Of a stretch of DNA of 64,000 nucleotides, positions 47,305 to 59,759 are shown one piece after another (the first letter of the stretch is position 1; every line of letters starts with the position of its first letter). Under the pieces are notes generated by a model. It was not told the DNA's origin. It saw nothing but the letters and a program-made list of their open reading frames with translations, and searched no databases. This DNA is from Xestospongia muta. Lineage: Eukaryota > Porifera > Demospongiae > Haplosclerida > Petrosiidae. The stretch spans positions 8,497,156-8,561,155 of the forward strand of contig OY848918.1 in the NCBI GenBank assembly GCA_963693285.1, read 5' to 3'. A program made the position numbers and the translations under genes.

Positions 47305-49219
47305 AGTAAACATAGAAGCTACAGTTAATTACCAGTGTAGACTGTAATCATGTGGAGTATGCTCACAGACACAAGGAGCACTCATTTGTACAATAACAGG
47401 GAGATTTACAGCTTGGTATTCTCTTCCATCAGATGATAGTCCCAATGCTACAGTAAGTTCTGGACTAGTTGGTAATGTTGATAATACTGGGTTTACTGCT
47501 GCTCTTGTGAGCAAAACTTCTGGTCTAACAACTATTTTAAGTTTTATTGCCACTACTAATAAGAATGGAACACAAGTCAGGTGTGTTGATTTAATAGATA
47601 TAAACTCAAGTACTTGGTACTATTATGATATCAGGTATGTCACTAACAGTATCATATATAACTAACATGTACTATCATTATAAGGTCCTCCAAATGATGC
47701 TCCTACAGGACTAGGTTTTACAGCTCTCACAAACACTTCAGTCACTCTCTATTGGTCATCTCCTACTCTTCATCCTAACTGTATAGTTAACTACACTGTT
47801 GAGATCAGGACAACAAGTGATAATATATTGATCAGTAGTCTTAGTACTGGTAGTAATATCACCAGTATTAATGTATCTACTGCTCTTTCTCAATCAGTGA
47901 AGTATCAGTACAGAGTAGTTGGGTCTGATGTTATCAATAGATTAGTACCCTATAGTCAATATACTATGTTCACTCTGGATGATATAAATTATTAGTTTTA
48001 ATATTTCATTAGGTAATTTGATTTACTAGTTCCACGAGCTGTGCCAATAATCAACTATAATAATACTAACAATACAGAGGACTTTACTATTTTTTTTGGT
48101 AGGTATAACATTATATATATTCATTTGATAATATTCTAATTTCATTTAATCGACTCCTCTCTCCTCTCATCCTCCTCTCTTGTACTACAAAATCTATCAC
48201 AACATATCAGGTTCACTAACTGTTAATATAACTACTGTTACTAACATTACATTGACTGGAGTACTAGCTGGATATACCTACATTATAACAGTGGTACCAG
48301 TTAATATACTAGGATATGGATACCCTAATAAGACTATAAGTTATTTAAATACTATTATAAAGTGTGTTATGATTACTTCTCATACAGTTATTAGTCCTAA
48401 AGAACCAATAATAACTAATACAATTTCTATTTTTGTAATCATATCATCTGAACATTGTAAGTATTGACATGCACAATATAATATATAATAGAAATTACAT
48501 ATTATTTAGGATTAATAACACCAGTAAATGTGTGTAGTCCCTTTCTTACAACTGTGGTCATTACAAGTGATACATCAACTATTAGTAAGTATAAAATGTT
48601 TATTATTACTCTTAGGTCATGATGAATATAGAAACTTTGGGTCCTTTGATGTCTTTATTACAACATACAACTACAACAAGAACAATTTGTTTAAATGTCC
48701 TTAAAATTATTATAATTTAATTATTACAACATAACGACATTTAAATTTTTTTTTTGTATAGCAGTTTCTATTTACAGTCCTTAAAGTTCATTTCCTACAG
48801 GTACTTTTAATTATTCTAAAATAACATTGCTATTTGTATTTTTGACAACAGCAGCATCATCATCACAACAACATCATCAACATCAGCTGTAATATATCAT
48901 AATATTGGGACTGTTGGAGGTATTATTGTTTTCATACTAATTGCTGTAGTACTAGTTCTAACTGGTTGTATAATGATTAAAAGAAAGAAAAGTCAGGTTT
49001 TCTTATAATTTTTAATGCTTAAAAACTCTAAACGTAGACAACAAACCAAGTGATAGCCAATTAACTTTTTCTCTAAGGTAACCTCATATATACTAATATT
49101 TATTTAAATAATTATACTTTAGTAGTATCAAAGACAATAACAGAGAGGAGGATTAGTATTGTCACTTTAATTGTGAAATGAATATACTAATATTTTCTGT
49201 AGTAGTACATGTTAGTGAC
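47305..49219 (+). pseudogene. L8: duplicate of L7 without signal exon
   Basis: Starts at the Ig-like exon (about 47308), where small insertions break the frame (CATGTGGAG for CATGGAG). No signal exon or promoter block precedes it. From about 47590 it follows L7 almost base for base: extra base at the Ig exon end, lost FN3-1 donor, shortened TTTTTTGGTAG, same small tail exons. The membrane exon (from about 48853) has its own frameshift after the acceptor. It ends where L7 meets the LINE piece, in an inverted repeat. Confidence 0.65.
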
Positions 49220-49290
49220 ATAATATATAATATATTATGATATCAGGCTTGTCACTAACATGTACCATATAGTACAAGTCATTGAGTCAT
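49205..49290. repeat. Inverted repeat at the L8 end
   Basis: GTACATGTTAGTGAC at 49205-49219 and its exact reverse complement at 49251-49265, with 31 nt between. Following sequence to 49287 includes the reverse complement of ACTCAATGACTTGTACT from the Ig-like exon end. It looks like a snap-back or inversion scar. The L7 copy lacks the left half of this hairpin and has the LINE piece instead. Confidence 0.7.
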
Positions 49291-50171
49291 TCAAGTTAAA
49301 TCCACCTTACACATGTTACAAATGAAAATATTTCAAATACTTGCAGTATCACTGATGTACATAGCAATTAATATATATTAATATCCTTTTACTGAGAGCA
49401 CTTTGAACTGGGTATGACATACTGCATGTGACAATTCATATGAGTGACTATATTACTTGGTAGAAGTAATTTAAAATTTTAATAACCTGTATTGCATGAT
49501 GTAAGAGATAGAGGCTTTGTGCATAACACTATTAAAAATATCAAATCATACACTTTTTTGTACATTATCTGGACATGACAACCATCTTTGAAGGCAAATA
49601 CCTAAAAATAGTACTCAAAAGTTATTCTGTCAGTATTTTTGGAATCATTAAAGCTGTTAGCTAATTATTAAATATACATTAAACAGTACCTGGAGATGTG
49701 TAACATACCGGTACTCAAACTTATAGTACTAAAAGTAGTTTTCCAGAAAAAAAGCTGCAAACATTATCTTGACATAGTTTGCCAAGGTTTCTTTCTAACA
49801 TGGCTAATGTAGGTGTGCCATCACGAAATAACCGATTCATTGCTCAGTACAAGATCTCTAAAATATTAATATTATATCCTAGACCCTAAACTCTAAAAGT
49901 GTAGTAACATACATGACAAAAATACAGCTAATGGAATTTATATCACTAGATATTGTATTAAATGCTAAGTTAGCCGGGAACGCTCTAATTGATAGACTTT
50001 TATTTTTAGATTTTAAAAATGAAAATAATAATTATTATGTGGGCGTACACAATGATATTAATATTATAACTATTATAACCCACGTAGGTGGGTTATTCAA
50101 GAGACTTTCGACATAGAGTTGGAGTAAACTCGAGGTGGGTCCGGCGTTAGCTTGACGGTGGCACCTTAGAG
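49291..50171. other. 5' flank of N1
   Basis: 49395-49860 has an inverted copy next to N2 (18230-18652), so it is older N-type flank. 49860-50171 lacks a counterpart there. GC content is slightly higher near 50090-50165. No TATA box is evident; the small open frame at 49913-50116 has no supporting signal. Confidence 0.45.
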
Positions 50172-51582
50172 ATGTATCTACTTTCTGTTCTACTGTTGAC
50201 TGTCGGTAAGTCTTAAATCATCATTGGTATTATTTTTTTATTTTCTATGCTACTGTTAGGCTTCTGTGAAGGGGTTGTAAAAGATCTTAGTGTGCTACGC
50301 AATGGACATTATGTGTCTTGCCCAAACGAGCTCTGTCCAGCCTCAGAACAAGTATTCAGATGTACAATTGATGGTCAAGTGCTACAATGGCGATCTTTCT
50401 TCAATGATACAAGTATAGGACAAAGTCTACATCCATTTTCTACTGGCAATTCTGTTAATTCTAATGTGACACAAGGAAATTTTACATTCATTCTAACTAA
50501 CAATACAATACCAACTGTTACATCCATTGCTATTGTGAACTATGGTATTTCTCGTTCTATTGGTAGTGACACATTGAGGTGTACTGATGTACTTGCTGTA
50601 TCCAGTTTGGAATGTTCCTTAATTCAAAAAGGTTACTCAATAATGTAGAGTATAATTATTATACTGATGATACTAGTTTTATCTGACAATTATTCTACCC
50701 TGGTATGCACAAGGTCCAGGTAGTCCTAAGATTATTTTTGACAATTGTCATACATCTTTTTTTTTCTTATATTATTTAAAAGTATGTCTGAACTTATCTC
50801 ACATACTACTGAGACACCATAACTTCAGCTGGATTTTATTAACTTTAGGATGATTTTTTACAATTTAATCTTGTTCTCTTCTAGCTAAATCTGATTCCTG
50901 TGAGTCTGCTTTATTGAGCAATGTACTTATTAATGAAGATAATGCAAGTGCAGTCAATATACATGTGACCTGGTCTACTTCAGACTGTGCTGTAATGTAT
51001 CATTACAAATTAAATCCACCATATGCAAATGCGTCTAATGGTACTACCACAGAAAATTTCACCTCTATTATTGGTATTCCAGCTGATGGAACTCTTTATA
51101 ATGTGATCATAACTCCAATTGATTTTTTGGGAACAAGAGGACCAACTTGTCAGACATCATCATTTTTCTGTAAGAATTAATCATTGAAATGATAATGATT
51201 ATATTAATACTATCGATTTGTTTCAGTGTTAGTTCCATCTCCATTAAGTTGTCCAAGTCCAATTCCAAGTCCAATGATAGGTAATAAAAAACAACTAACC
51301 TCATGTTTATCAGGTAACAAAGCAAACATGTTACATTACTAAATTGTTTACTTAACAGTGAGTATACCAGTCAGTATGTTCCTCTCTTCTCTATTAACTG
51401 CTGTTATTACTACATTTATTGTCTATCTCATTATGAGAAGGAGGAGCTACAATAAAGACACTCCATCCACTACTACTACCCAATTACGTCCCATATATGA
51501 TGATGTTAAGTTACCAGATACTTCAAAACAGAAAGAGATCATTGAATTACAAGGAAATACTGCTTATAGATATACTAATTAG
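50172..51582 (+). CDS. N1: intact N-type receptor, Ig-like plus one FN3, short tail
   Basis: Five exons agree in phase and give 322 aa: 50172-50205 (signal, MYLLSVLLLTVG), 50260-50631 (Ig-like), 50885-51169 (FN3), 51227-51280 (Pro/Ser stalk), 51359-51582 (membrane and tail). The Ig-like domain (about 12-135) has the same landmarks as L/S genes: VSC, LCP, FRCTIDG, W, LRC.D and LEC, but little other identity. The FN3 domain (136-230) keeps W and the LYNV region. The last exon is the S-type cassette with RRR, PIYDDV (Y295) and TAYRYT in place of TAYGYI, so the terminal motif is weakened. The Ig donor (G|GTTACT) is weak, but the phase fits. Codon use and flanks differ from its neighbours, so it is an older branch that acquired, or shares, the S membrane exon. 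Ligand unknown. Confidence 0.7.
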
Positions 51583-52270
51583 TTAATTGCGTGCTTTATA
51601 TCACAAAATAGGGTGTTTTTGGACATTGTTGTGTCAATTTTTAAATGTTACATATAGCAGTGCTATGTCAGGATGGCCTGGATTGTCCATTGAAATATAT
51701 TTGCTTAAAACAATAAATATCTCATTCAAAAACTGATCATATCGTTCAATTCTTTAGAGCATTTTTTTCTATGATAATCACTTTGTTATAACTTAGTTAC
51801 AGATTAAGACAGTTTCTAAGCTTCGTAGACATAAATGGTCAAGTACTGAATTTGTTCTTGTAATTTAGTGAGCTCTGTCAATATTGTCACTTGTAATAAA
51901 ATAAGTATTATTTAATTTTCCATACCAATTTTCTTTGGTCTTCCTCTAGTTACTACTCCTGCATAATCTGTTATATAATATAATTTTTTCAAAGAATAAA
52001 ATTAAGGCATATATCGATCGATATATATATATATATATATATATATGTCTAGAGTGCTGGTGTCATAAGAAGTATGACATCCCATAATTTTGGTATCCCT
52101 GTGTAACATATCTGATATATTGCACTTTCATTTAATATTTCCTAAAGATATTCAGTGTCCCTAATAGTACGCCTTAGGAAAAATTGGGTAACACTTATAT
52201 AATATATATGTAACAAATACATCAATTATGAAAACGTTATTATGAATAACACAACTAATTAAATGAAATT
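51583..52270. other. Spacer unlike the rest of the cluster
   Basis: No cluster repeats, no receptor exons. An (AT)n tract lies at about 52018-52047. Not otherwise interpretable. Confidence 0.45.
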
Positions 52271-52278
52271 ATAATGCA

Positions 52279-52368
52279 TTATCTTGAATTTTTCTGACAT
52301 TCTCTACAGAACCAATACTTAGTTTTTGGTACTGCCTTCAACCCAATGCACTTCAAGTGAAACCAAAT
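52279..52368 (-). pseudogene. PHD-finger-like C-terminal half
   Basis: On the minus strand one frame reads WFHLKCIGLKAVP, then YWFCREC and a stop at 52279-52281. W-F-H-x-x-C-x-G-L followed by W-F-C-x-x-C is the second half of a PHD zinc finger. Upstream the frame is broken by stops, though a CRIRPE-like piece may be the decayed first half. It may belong to the integrase relic to its right (same strand) or to a separate old gene. Confidence 0.5.
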
Positions 52369-52959
52369 CAATCAAAACTCACAAACTATGGTGGCCCAGA
52401 AGGACAATCCGTTGACAAGTACATCAAAAATTCAGGGCGGATACGACAAATAATCTGACGATTATTATAATAATTTGTGCCCAGGCTGGGTTAGTAGGCG
52501 GTATGTCAATATGGCCATTTCAAGGAACAGCATAGTCTCTGGCTTAATGTATGTAAAACATACTAATAGATGACCATTTCTCAGCACATGTTATTTGTGT
52601 GGGAACTCCTACAATCTGTATCTGGCCATACAATGGTTATTGCACCCATAATAGCCAGGATTGAAGGTTACTTTCCTCCTGAAATCCTAACTGGCAAAAC
52701 ATCACCACTTTATGATGTATTTGGCTATTGAGTAGTAATGTCCTTAATAGTGATGATGTCAATTCTAAAAAATAGCTTTTGTCATATTCTATGAGAGTTC
52801 CAATACTCTTTAAATTCCTATCTCCTCAACTGATTCCAGATAAAAATGAGCTATGACTTTGGATTATGATTTGTAGGTTAGAGATGTAAGTTCATGTAAC
52901 CATAAGATTTTACAAGAAAAACTAATAGAGTAAACAATACAAAATCATAATTATTCTCA

Positions 52960-53667
52960 TTTTTCATATATGTGCCCATCAATGCATCCATGAATGGCTA
53001 ATCCATATATAATTTGTCGTACCCATCCATATGCCAGACATAGTTAGGTCCCTTTGATGAAAGTCCAAGTACAATTAACATTATTAGTATACTAATAAAC
53101 AAATATCATACTTTGTTACAATAAACTCTTCATTTGAACCTTCTCTTTTTTTGAGCCATCACCACTTCTTGAAGAACTTTCATCACTGTATTCCTATAAA
53201 TATGTAATTATAATTACCAAAATAAAATGAACATACCTTCTAACAATGTAGCCATATCTGTCTCATAAAAGTTTACAAACATCTCTATATCCTCTCAGCC
53301 TATCTGAAGTTTCCAGAATTTTTCTGAGCAATGCCTTTGTAACATAATTGGAGTCAGGTAAACGTTGTTTCAAATGTAACCTTTTCAATGTTAGTTTCAA
53401 CCAACTTAAGCTAAGTAGGATATGGTTAAATATATCATCACAAATAATGATACATTGTAATACAAAGTAATGTGATTACCAACTCCTCACACCATGAACT
53501 TCCCTCACTCTTGTTAAAATTTCTTTATAACTCCTCCAAGAGTAAAACATAGTCCTTATAATATCTACAATTACACTAAAATTATGACGATCAAATTTAA
53601 ACTGGCTACCATCTAATTCATCCATTTTTTTAATAAGTAACCACGCTACTATTAAAAGCAAAACCAA
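52960..53667 (-). mobile_element. Decayed integrase-type (DDE) gene
   Basis: Three pieces on the minus strand, in order. 53625-53476: MDELDG..., with YSWRSYKEILTRVREVHGV resembling a helical DNA-binding start. 53400-53263: LKLTLKRLHLKQRL and then DRLRGYRDV. 53056-52972: GPNYVWHMDGYDKL, then after a frameshift GLAIHGCIDGH. This series is familiar from integrase-core proteins common in aquatic invertebrates; the Asp in HMDGYD would be the first catalytic residue. The remaining catalytic region is missing, and pieces are separated by gaps and stops. Assignment rests on motif memory, not a search. Confidence 0.5.
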
Positions 53668-53853
53668 GGAGTTAAATTTGTTTAGGAAATACTCTCGTAT
53701 CCTGGCGTTACATACCGTAGTCTTCTAACATGGGCTTGAAAATGGCTGTATCCATCCGTATTTATTCCTCGTATCCGGGTGGAAATTCAGACAGAAAATC
53801 CACGTATCCGCCCGGATGCGACGAATCCAGGTATGTCACTAACATCCTCCTCT

Positions 53854-54707
53854 CATTACATTGACTGGAGTACTAGCTGGATATACCTACATTATAACAG
53901 TGGTACCAGGTAATATACTAGGAGATGGATACCCTAATAAGACTATAGGTTATTTAAATATTATTATAAAGTGTGTTATGCTTACTTTTCATACAGTTAC
54001 CATTCCTAAACAACCAATAATCACTAGTGTTGTAATAACATTATTTAATGAAAGTAATCAATAGTAAATGTACTTACTACTTTCCCTATTATTGTAGTCA
54101 TTACAACAAGTGTTGTATTAAATAGTAGTTAGTATAAATATCTATTAATGTATATAGTTTATGATATCTATAGAAACTACAAGTTTATTGATGTTACTGT
54201 CAATTCCAACAAGTATTACATCTTTTTACTTAACTGGTAGGTCCTTAAAACCCATTTGAATAAATAATTACTTATCTATTTACAGACACTTACTTTAGTT
54301 CTTCAGTCATTCAAATTCCTACAGTTAATGTAACATCAACTGTTTTTTTCGTGTACAAGTTATAGTCAAAAGTGTAAGTGTACAATCATATTCAATTATA
54401 GCTAATGAAAGACAACAAACATCATGTTTAGCAAGTAATTTATAAAACAAATATATTACATTACTGAATTGTTTATTTAACAGTGAGTATACCAGTTAGT
54501 ATGTTCCTCTCTTCTCTATTAACTGCTTTTATTACTACACTTATTGTCTATCTCATTATGAGGAGAAGGAGCTACAATAAAGATACTCCACCCACTACTA
54601 CTACCCAATTAGGTCCGATATATGATGATGTTAAGTTACCAGAGACCTCAGTACCAAAAGAGATCATTGAATTACAAGGAAATACTGCTTATGGATATAT
54701 TAATTAA
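53854..54707 (+). pseudogene. S5: 3' part of short-tail receptor
   Basis: Opens inside the FN3-2 second half just after a GTATCCG-rich stretch. It then follows F2 closely: stalk exons near 54097-54130 and 54290-54350, and the membrane cassette 54483-54707 with complete PIYDDV and TAYGYI and stop. The last exon is fully open. A 5' end is missing, so it is inactive alone, but the cassette could serve as an alternative last exon or donor. Confidence 0.55.
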
Positions 54708-54829
54708 AAACATGTGTTAACTTTATTATACATAATTACTAAAGTCAGTCAAGTTATGTGATGACAGTATGCTTAATGTTTTGTTATGAAGAGTGAAAAT
54801 ATTCACTTAGAAAGTTTTTATGACAATAC

Positions 54830-55056
54830 ATAAGGCAATGTCCCTGAGAACAGACCAATGGCACCTCCTACATCAAATTTAGAGTAGTCTGTTATCTACT
54901 CTGATATTAAAGCACCAACTGACCCTAATAAGGTATCTTATGTGATATAACAATGTTGCCATAATCTTCTTTAATTGTCACTAACAGAGGCTCTCTACAA
55001 AAGGTGTTATGATACAAGCTCAGTTAGGAGAAATGGAGTTACCTCCATCATGAACA
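54830..55056 (+). pseudogene. L-type tail exon scraps
   Basis: 3' part of the VIYSDI exon (from about 54841, with a TAG where others have CAG or CAT just before SVIYSDI) and the start of the last tail exon (about 54987-55050), which breaks off at the prolines as at 28876. It is a duplicate of 28650-28880. Confidence 0.6.
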
Positions 55057-56190
55057 TCATATGATATCTTTAGTTAATGTATGTTTATTTAAAATATTTA
55101 CATCATCTGATACATCCTCTTTATGTCAAAATGTAAACTTATTTTATCTTTATAAACAAACACACAGTACTGTAGACAACATAAAGCATAGAACAGTATA
55201 TAAATTAACTTGTGTATTAATTCAAATTAGTGTCAATTGACTGTTGATATGAGTATGAATAGCATATGTAATAATGGAAAGGTAAGTAGAATGAACATGA
55301 AACTTACAACAATCATCAAAGGAATTAACTGAAAATGGACAAGTTATTTATAAAACAAGTGAATTAACAGATTTTGAACTTTTAATCACAAAAATATAAT
55401 ATATAATACATACACATGTACTTGTACTAGTATACATTATATCTAAACAATACCCAAACATAGTTCATGTGATCAGTTCAGATTACATTGACTAACATAA
55501 CACAAATACAATACATAGTATATAAACTAAACTATATATATAATTACATATGTTATACATATATACATACATATATCTAGATAAGTCTATCAGTACGTTG
55601 GACTAGTTACAATTAATATGACATATTTCATATTTTAAACATTTGGTATACTCTATGTTTGTAAAGAACTAAGGGTATTGTTATCCTATTGAAAGATAAG
55701 ATGTCATAATTCATGATAGTCTCATGCTCTATTGGACACATGTTGTACTGATAGTCTTGCTGTAACACATGCTAGGTACTAGCATTAGTTATTATAATAC
55801 AATTAAGGAAATGTATCTGTAATAATAGTAAGCTGCTTCCTTCTTTGAAACATCTGTTTACTAAAAGACCAGTATATACATTTATATTACATATAGATAA
55901 TACATAACAGTCTGTATGATATGTATACTGTCTATAGGTATTAATGTAGTACTAAATTGGTATATACATGTATATGATATGTATTGTATCTATAATGTAT
56001 GCTATATAGTACTAATTGATAATTTATATTAACATGTACGTGTTGTGTATTATAAATTGATAATAAAATAAACATTGATGATGTTGTTACATATTTCAAC
56101 TAATTACTTAGTGTAAACAGTACAAACATTACTTGAAGTATAATCAATACCACTTTTAATATACATGTGATATATATAGCTTATAGCATT
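55057..56190. repeat. Spacer repeat variant B, copy
   Basis: No gene is supported. Closely matches 29000-30130 and, in part, 34733-35560. Confidence 0.6.
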
Positions 56191-56319
56191 AGGTGTTGTT
56201 CATGGAACAATGGTAGTTTAGAATCCAACTAATCCAGGCAATACTCGATGTCTTAACAATAATATATTGTAATGGAAAACAAATAAATAATCATGGACTA
56301 AAAAATAATTTATGTTTTA

Positions 56320-56957
56320 CTGTCAGGTGTGTTGATGTAATAGATACAAACTCAATGACTTGTACTATTATAATATCAGGTATGGCCTTAACAGTATCAT
56401 ATATAACTAACATGTACTATCATTATAAGGTCCTCCAAGTGATGTTCCTACAGGACTGGGTTTTACAGCCTCTCACAAACACTTTAGTCACTCTCTACTG
56501 GTCAACACCTACTCTTCATTCTAACTGTATAGTTAATATACTGTCTTCACACTGGATGGCAAGAACTAAAATAAAATAATTTAAGTTCTACAAGCTATTC
56601 CACTAATCACTTATAATATTACAAAAAAAAGTGAACTGCACTATTGTTGGGAGTTGGGATTGTTTACAATAGCTGAGTCTACATTTCATTTAGTTATCTC
56701 CTTTCTTGTACTATAAAATCTATCACAGCATATCAGATTCACTAACTGTTAATATAACTACTGTTACTAACATTACATTGACTGGAATACTAGCTGGATA
56801 TACATACGTTATAACAGTGGTATCAGTTAATATACTAGGAGATGGATACCCTAATAAGACTATAGGTTATTTAAATATTATTATAAAGTGTGTTATGTTT
56901 ACTTCTGATACAGTTATCATTCATGATGAACCAATGATAATTAGTATCAACATATTA
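56320..56957 (+). pseudogene. Receptor exon scraps
   Basis: Ig-exon 3' end (about 56324-56379), 5' FN3-1 piece (about 56432-56540), a reduced first FN3-2 half, and most of the second FN3-2 half (56697-56957). Same order as at 5585-7340; no start. Confidence 0.55.
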
Positions 56958-57595
56958 TAGAATATCGTAGAAAGACTATTTCAAGTGATTTATCTAGAAT
57001 AAGTAAGTACAGATTTAGTTAATATATATTTTTAAATGAATATAGTAATTGCGTGTCCTTTCATGTTCTTGTCAACTCCAACTTTACTCTAATTTCAAGT
57101 CAGTGATATTAATATATAAATGTACCTAGCTCTTTCAACAACTGTAGCAATATTTAATAATTTTTTCATTATATAATGTTGAATATGTTAAGAATCCATC
57201 AGTCCTTTGATATTTATTACTAGACTCCACTAATTCTACATATTCACTCTATATATGTAATTTGTTTTAAGCAATCATTACATTTATGACTCCATACATG
57301 CAATTATTAATTTGATTATTTCCACTTTCATAAATGACAGTATTATTGTAATACTTTATTAGTCATTTTTTAATTTTTTTTATTAGTCAGTAAAGTAAAA
57401 TTATAATACAATTTCATCTTCCTATATATCAGTAGAAGAGCTCTCATCAAATTCCAACAATTGATTATAAACACATTCAATACAGGTACATCAAAGTCAA
57501 ACTTGTATGTTGACAACCATTGTAGTTAACATTGAAGTCAATTTGAAGAACAGCATAAGTATTTACAATATTTAACACAATAGTTGAGTTATAAT
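56958..57595. other. Spacer upstream of L9
   Basis: No gene is supported; shared L-gene 5' flank. Confidence 0.5.
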
Positions 57596-57597
57596 GT

Positions 57598-57700
57598 AAA
57601 CTCAACCCACAAAACACACCACCTCTTTACATAAATAAGTCTAACAGGTATTATTGCCATGTATAAAACCATTGTATCATAACTATAATCTATCCATGTA
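57598..57700 (+). promoter_or_regulatory. Conserved promoter block of L9
   Basis: L-type block with CATAAATA at 57630-57637, 77 nt before the ATG at 57707. Confidence 0.5.
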
Positions 57701-57706
57701 GTCAAA

Positions 57707-59759
57707 ATGAAAAAGTATGGTACAATTTTGATTTGTCTTCTATTACCAGTCATAAGTGAGTTAATATATAATATTTGTCAGTATGACTTTATAGTAAACA
57801 TAGAAGCTTCAGTTACAAGACTAGAATGTAATCATGGAGTATGTCTACAGACACAAGGAGCACTCACTTGTAAAATAAATGGCAGTGTAGCAGCTTGGTA
57901 TTCTCCTCCATCAGATAGTACTCCCATTGCTACAGTCTTTTCTGGATTAGTTAGTAATGTTGATAATACTGGGTTTACTGCTGCTCTTGTGAGCAATACT
58001 TCTGGACTAACAACTAATTTAAGTTTTATTGCCACTACTGATAAGAATGGAACACAAGTCAGGTGTGTTGATGTGATAGATACAAATTCAATGACTTGTA
58101 CTATTATAATATCAGGTATGTCATTAACAGTATCATATATAAGTAACATGTACTATCATTATAAGGTCCTCCAAGTGATGCTCCTACAGGACTGGGTTTT
58201 ACAGCTCTTACAAACATTTCAGTCACTCTTTACTGGTCACCTCTTACTCTTCATCCTAACTGTATAGTTAACTACACTGTTGAGATCAGGACAACCAGTG
58301 ATAATATATTGATCAGTAATCTTAGTACTGGTAGTAATATTACCAGTATTAATGTATCTACTGGTCTCTCTCAGTCAGTAGAGTATCAATACAGAGTAGT
58401 AGGGTCTGATGCCGTTAATAGATTAGGACCCTATAGTCAATATACTATGTTCACTTTAGATGGTAAGAGTTAGATTATTCTAGTTCCCTTGAGGAGTGCT
58501 AATTTTTAGTTCTACAAGCTGTACCACTAATCACTTATAATATCATAAAGAATACAGAAAACTATACTATTGTTGTGATTTGGGAGGTATGTATTTCTGT
58601 TTATAATAACTGAGTCTAGTTTTTATTTAGTCTCCTCCTCTCTCCACTCATCCTCCTCTCTTGTATTACAAAGTCTATCATAACATATCAGGTTCACTAA
58701 CTATTAATATAACTACTGTTACTAACATTACATTGACTGGAGTACTAGCTGGATATACCTACATTATAACAGTAGTACCAGTTAATGTACTAGGAGATGG
58801 ATACCCTAATAAGACTATAGGTTATTTAAATATAATTATTATAAAGTATGTTATGTTTACTTCTCATACAGTTATCATTCATGTTGAGGAACCAATAATA
58901 ACTAGTACTAGTATTGTAACAATATCATCTGAACATTGTAAGAGTGTAACATACAAAATTAATTACATATCATTTGTATTAGTAACACCAGTAAATGTAA
59001 CTAGTCTCTTTTCTACAACTGTAAGTGATACATCAATTATTAGTAAGTGAAAAACATTTATTATCACTTACTTAATGATGAATATAGAAACTTTGGTCCC
59101 TTTGATGTCTTTATTACAAAGTGCAACTAAAACAAGCACAATATCTTTAAACTCAACAGGTATCTCCTTAGAAATTATTATAATTTAAGTATTACAATAT
59201 AATGAAATGTCTATTTCTATTTGACAATAGCAGTAATCACTACCACAACATCATCAACATCTGCTGGAATATATTATGCTATTGGGACTGTTGGAAGTAT
59301 TATTGTTTTCATACTAATTGCTGTAGTACTATTTCTAGCTGGTTGTATAATGATTAGAAGACAAAATAAAAGTCAGGTGTTCCTATAATTATTTATATAA
59401 TCCTTTAATACTCTCCATATAGACAACAAAGTAAGTGGTAGTCCAGTAACTGTTTCTCTGAGGTCAGTTCAAATATACTAATATTTATTTTAATGATTTT
59501 ACTTTAGAAGTATTAAAGACAATAACAGAGAAGAGGTAAGGTATTGTTACTTATATGTAGATAGTTAATACCTGCATGAGTAAATGAACATTTATTGATA
59601 CAAAAATGTGATTGATCATCATGACTCATTATTAGTTTATGTTATCTAATTTGGAGTTACTCATCATCTCTTACAATAATTTGGTCCTTTCTATAGTTAT
59701 CTTCAGACCCCACCTATGATGAAGTAAATAAGAAACCACAGCCTCTATCTACAATATGA
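57707..59759 (+). CDS. L9: Ig/FN3 receptor with frameshifted tail
   Basis: Predicted 484 aa. Exons in phase: signal peptide 57707-57755, Ig-like 57795-58115, FN3-1 58166-58462, FN3-2 58510-58586 and 58631-58937, stalk 58983-59042 and 59088-59159, membrane exon 59231-59371, tail 59423-59462, 59508-59535 and 59697-59759. In the large tail exon two bases are missing (TCTACAATATG for TCTCTACAATATG near 59750), giving TGA at 59757-59759. Only PTYDEV remains in the tail. The 39-nt intron 1 is a multiple of three without stops, so retention would add 13 residues in frame. The 39-nt stalk exon of L5 is missing, as in L1. FN3-1 has WSPLTL for WSPPTL. The ectodomain and helix look functional; the tail resembles the L4 situation. 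Confidence 0.65.

Noticed and set aside
49913..50116. Open frame just upstream of N1
   Set aside because: No homologue in the N2 flank, no splice or start context; treated as chance.
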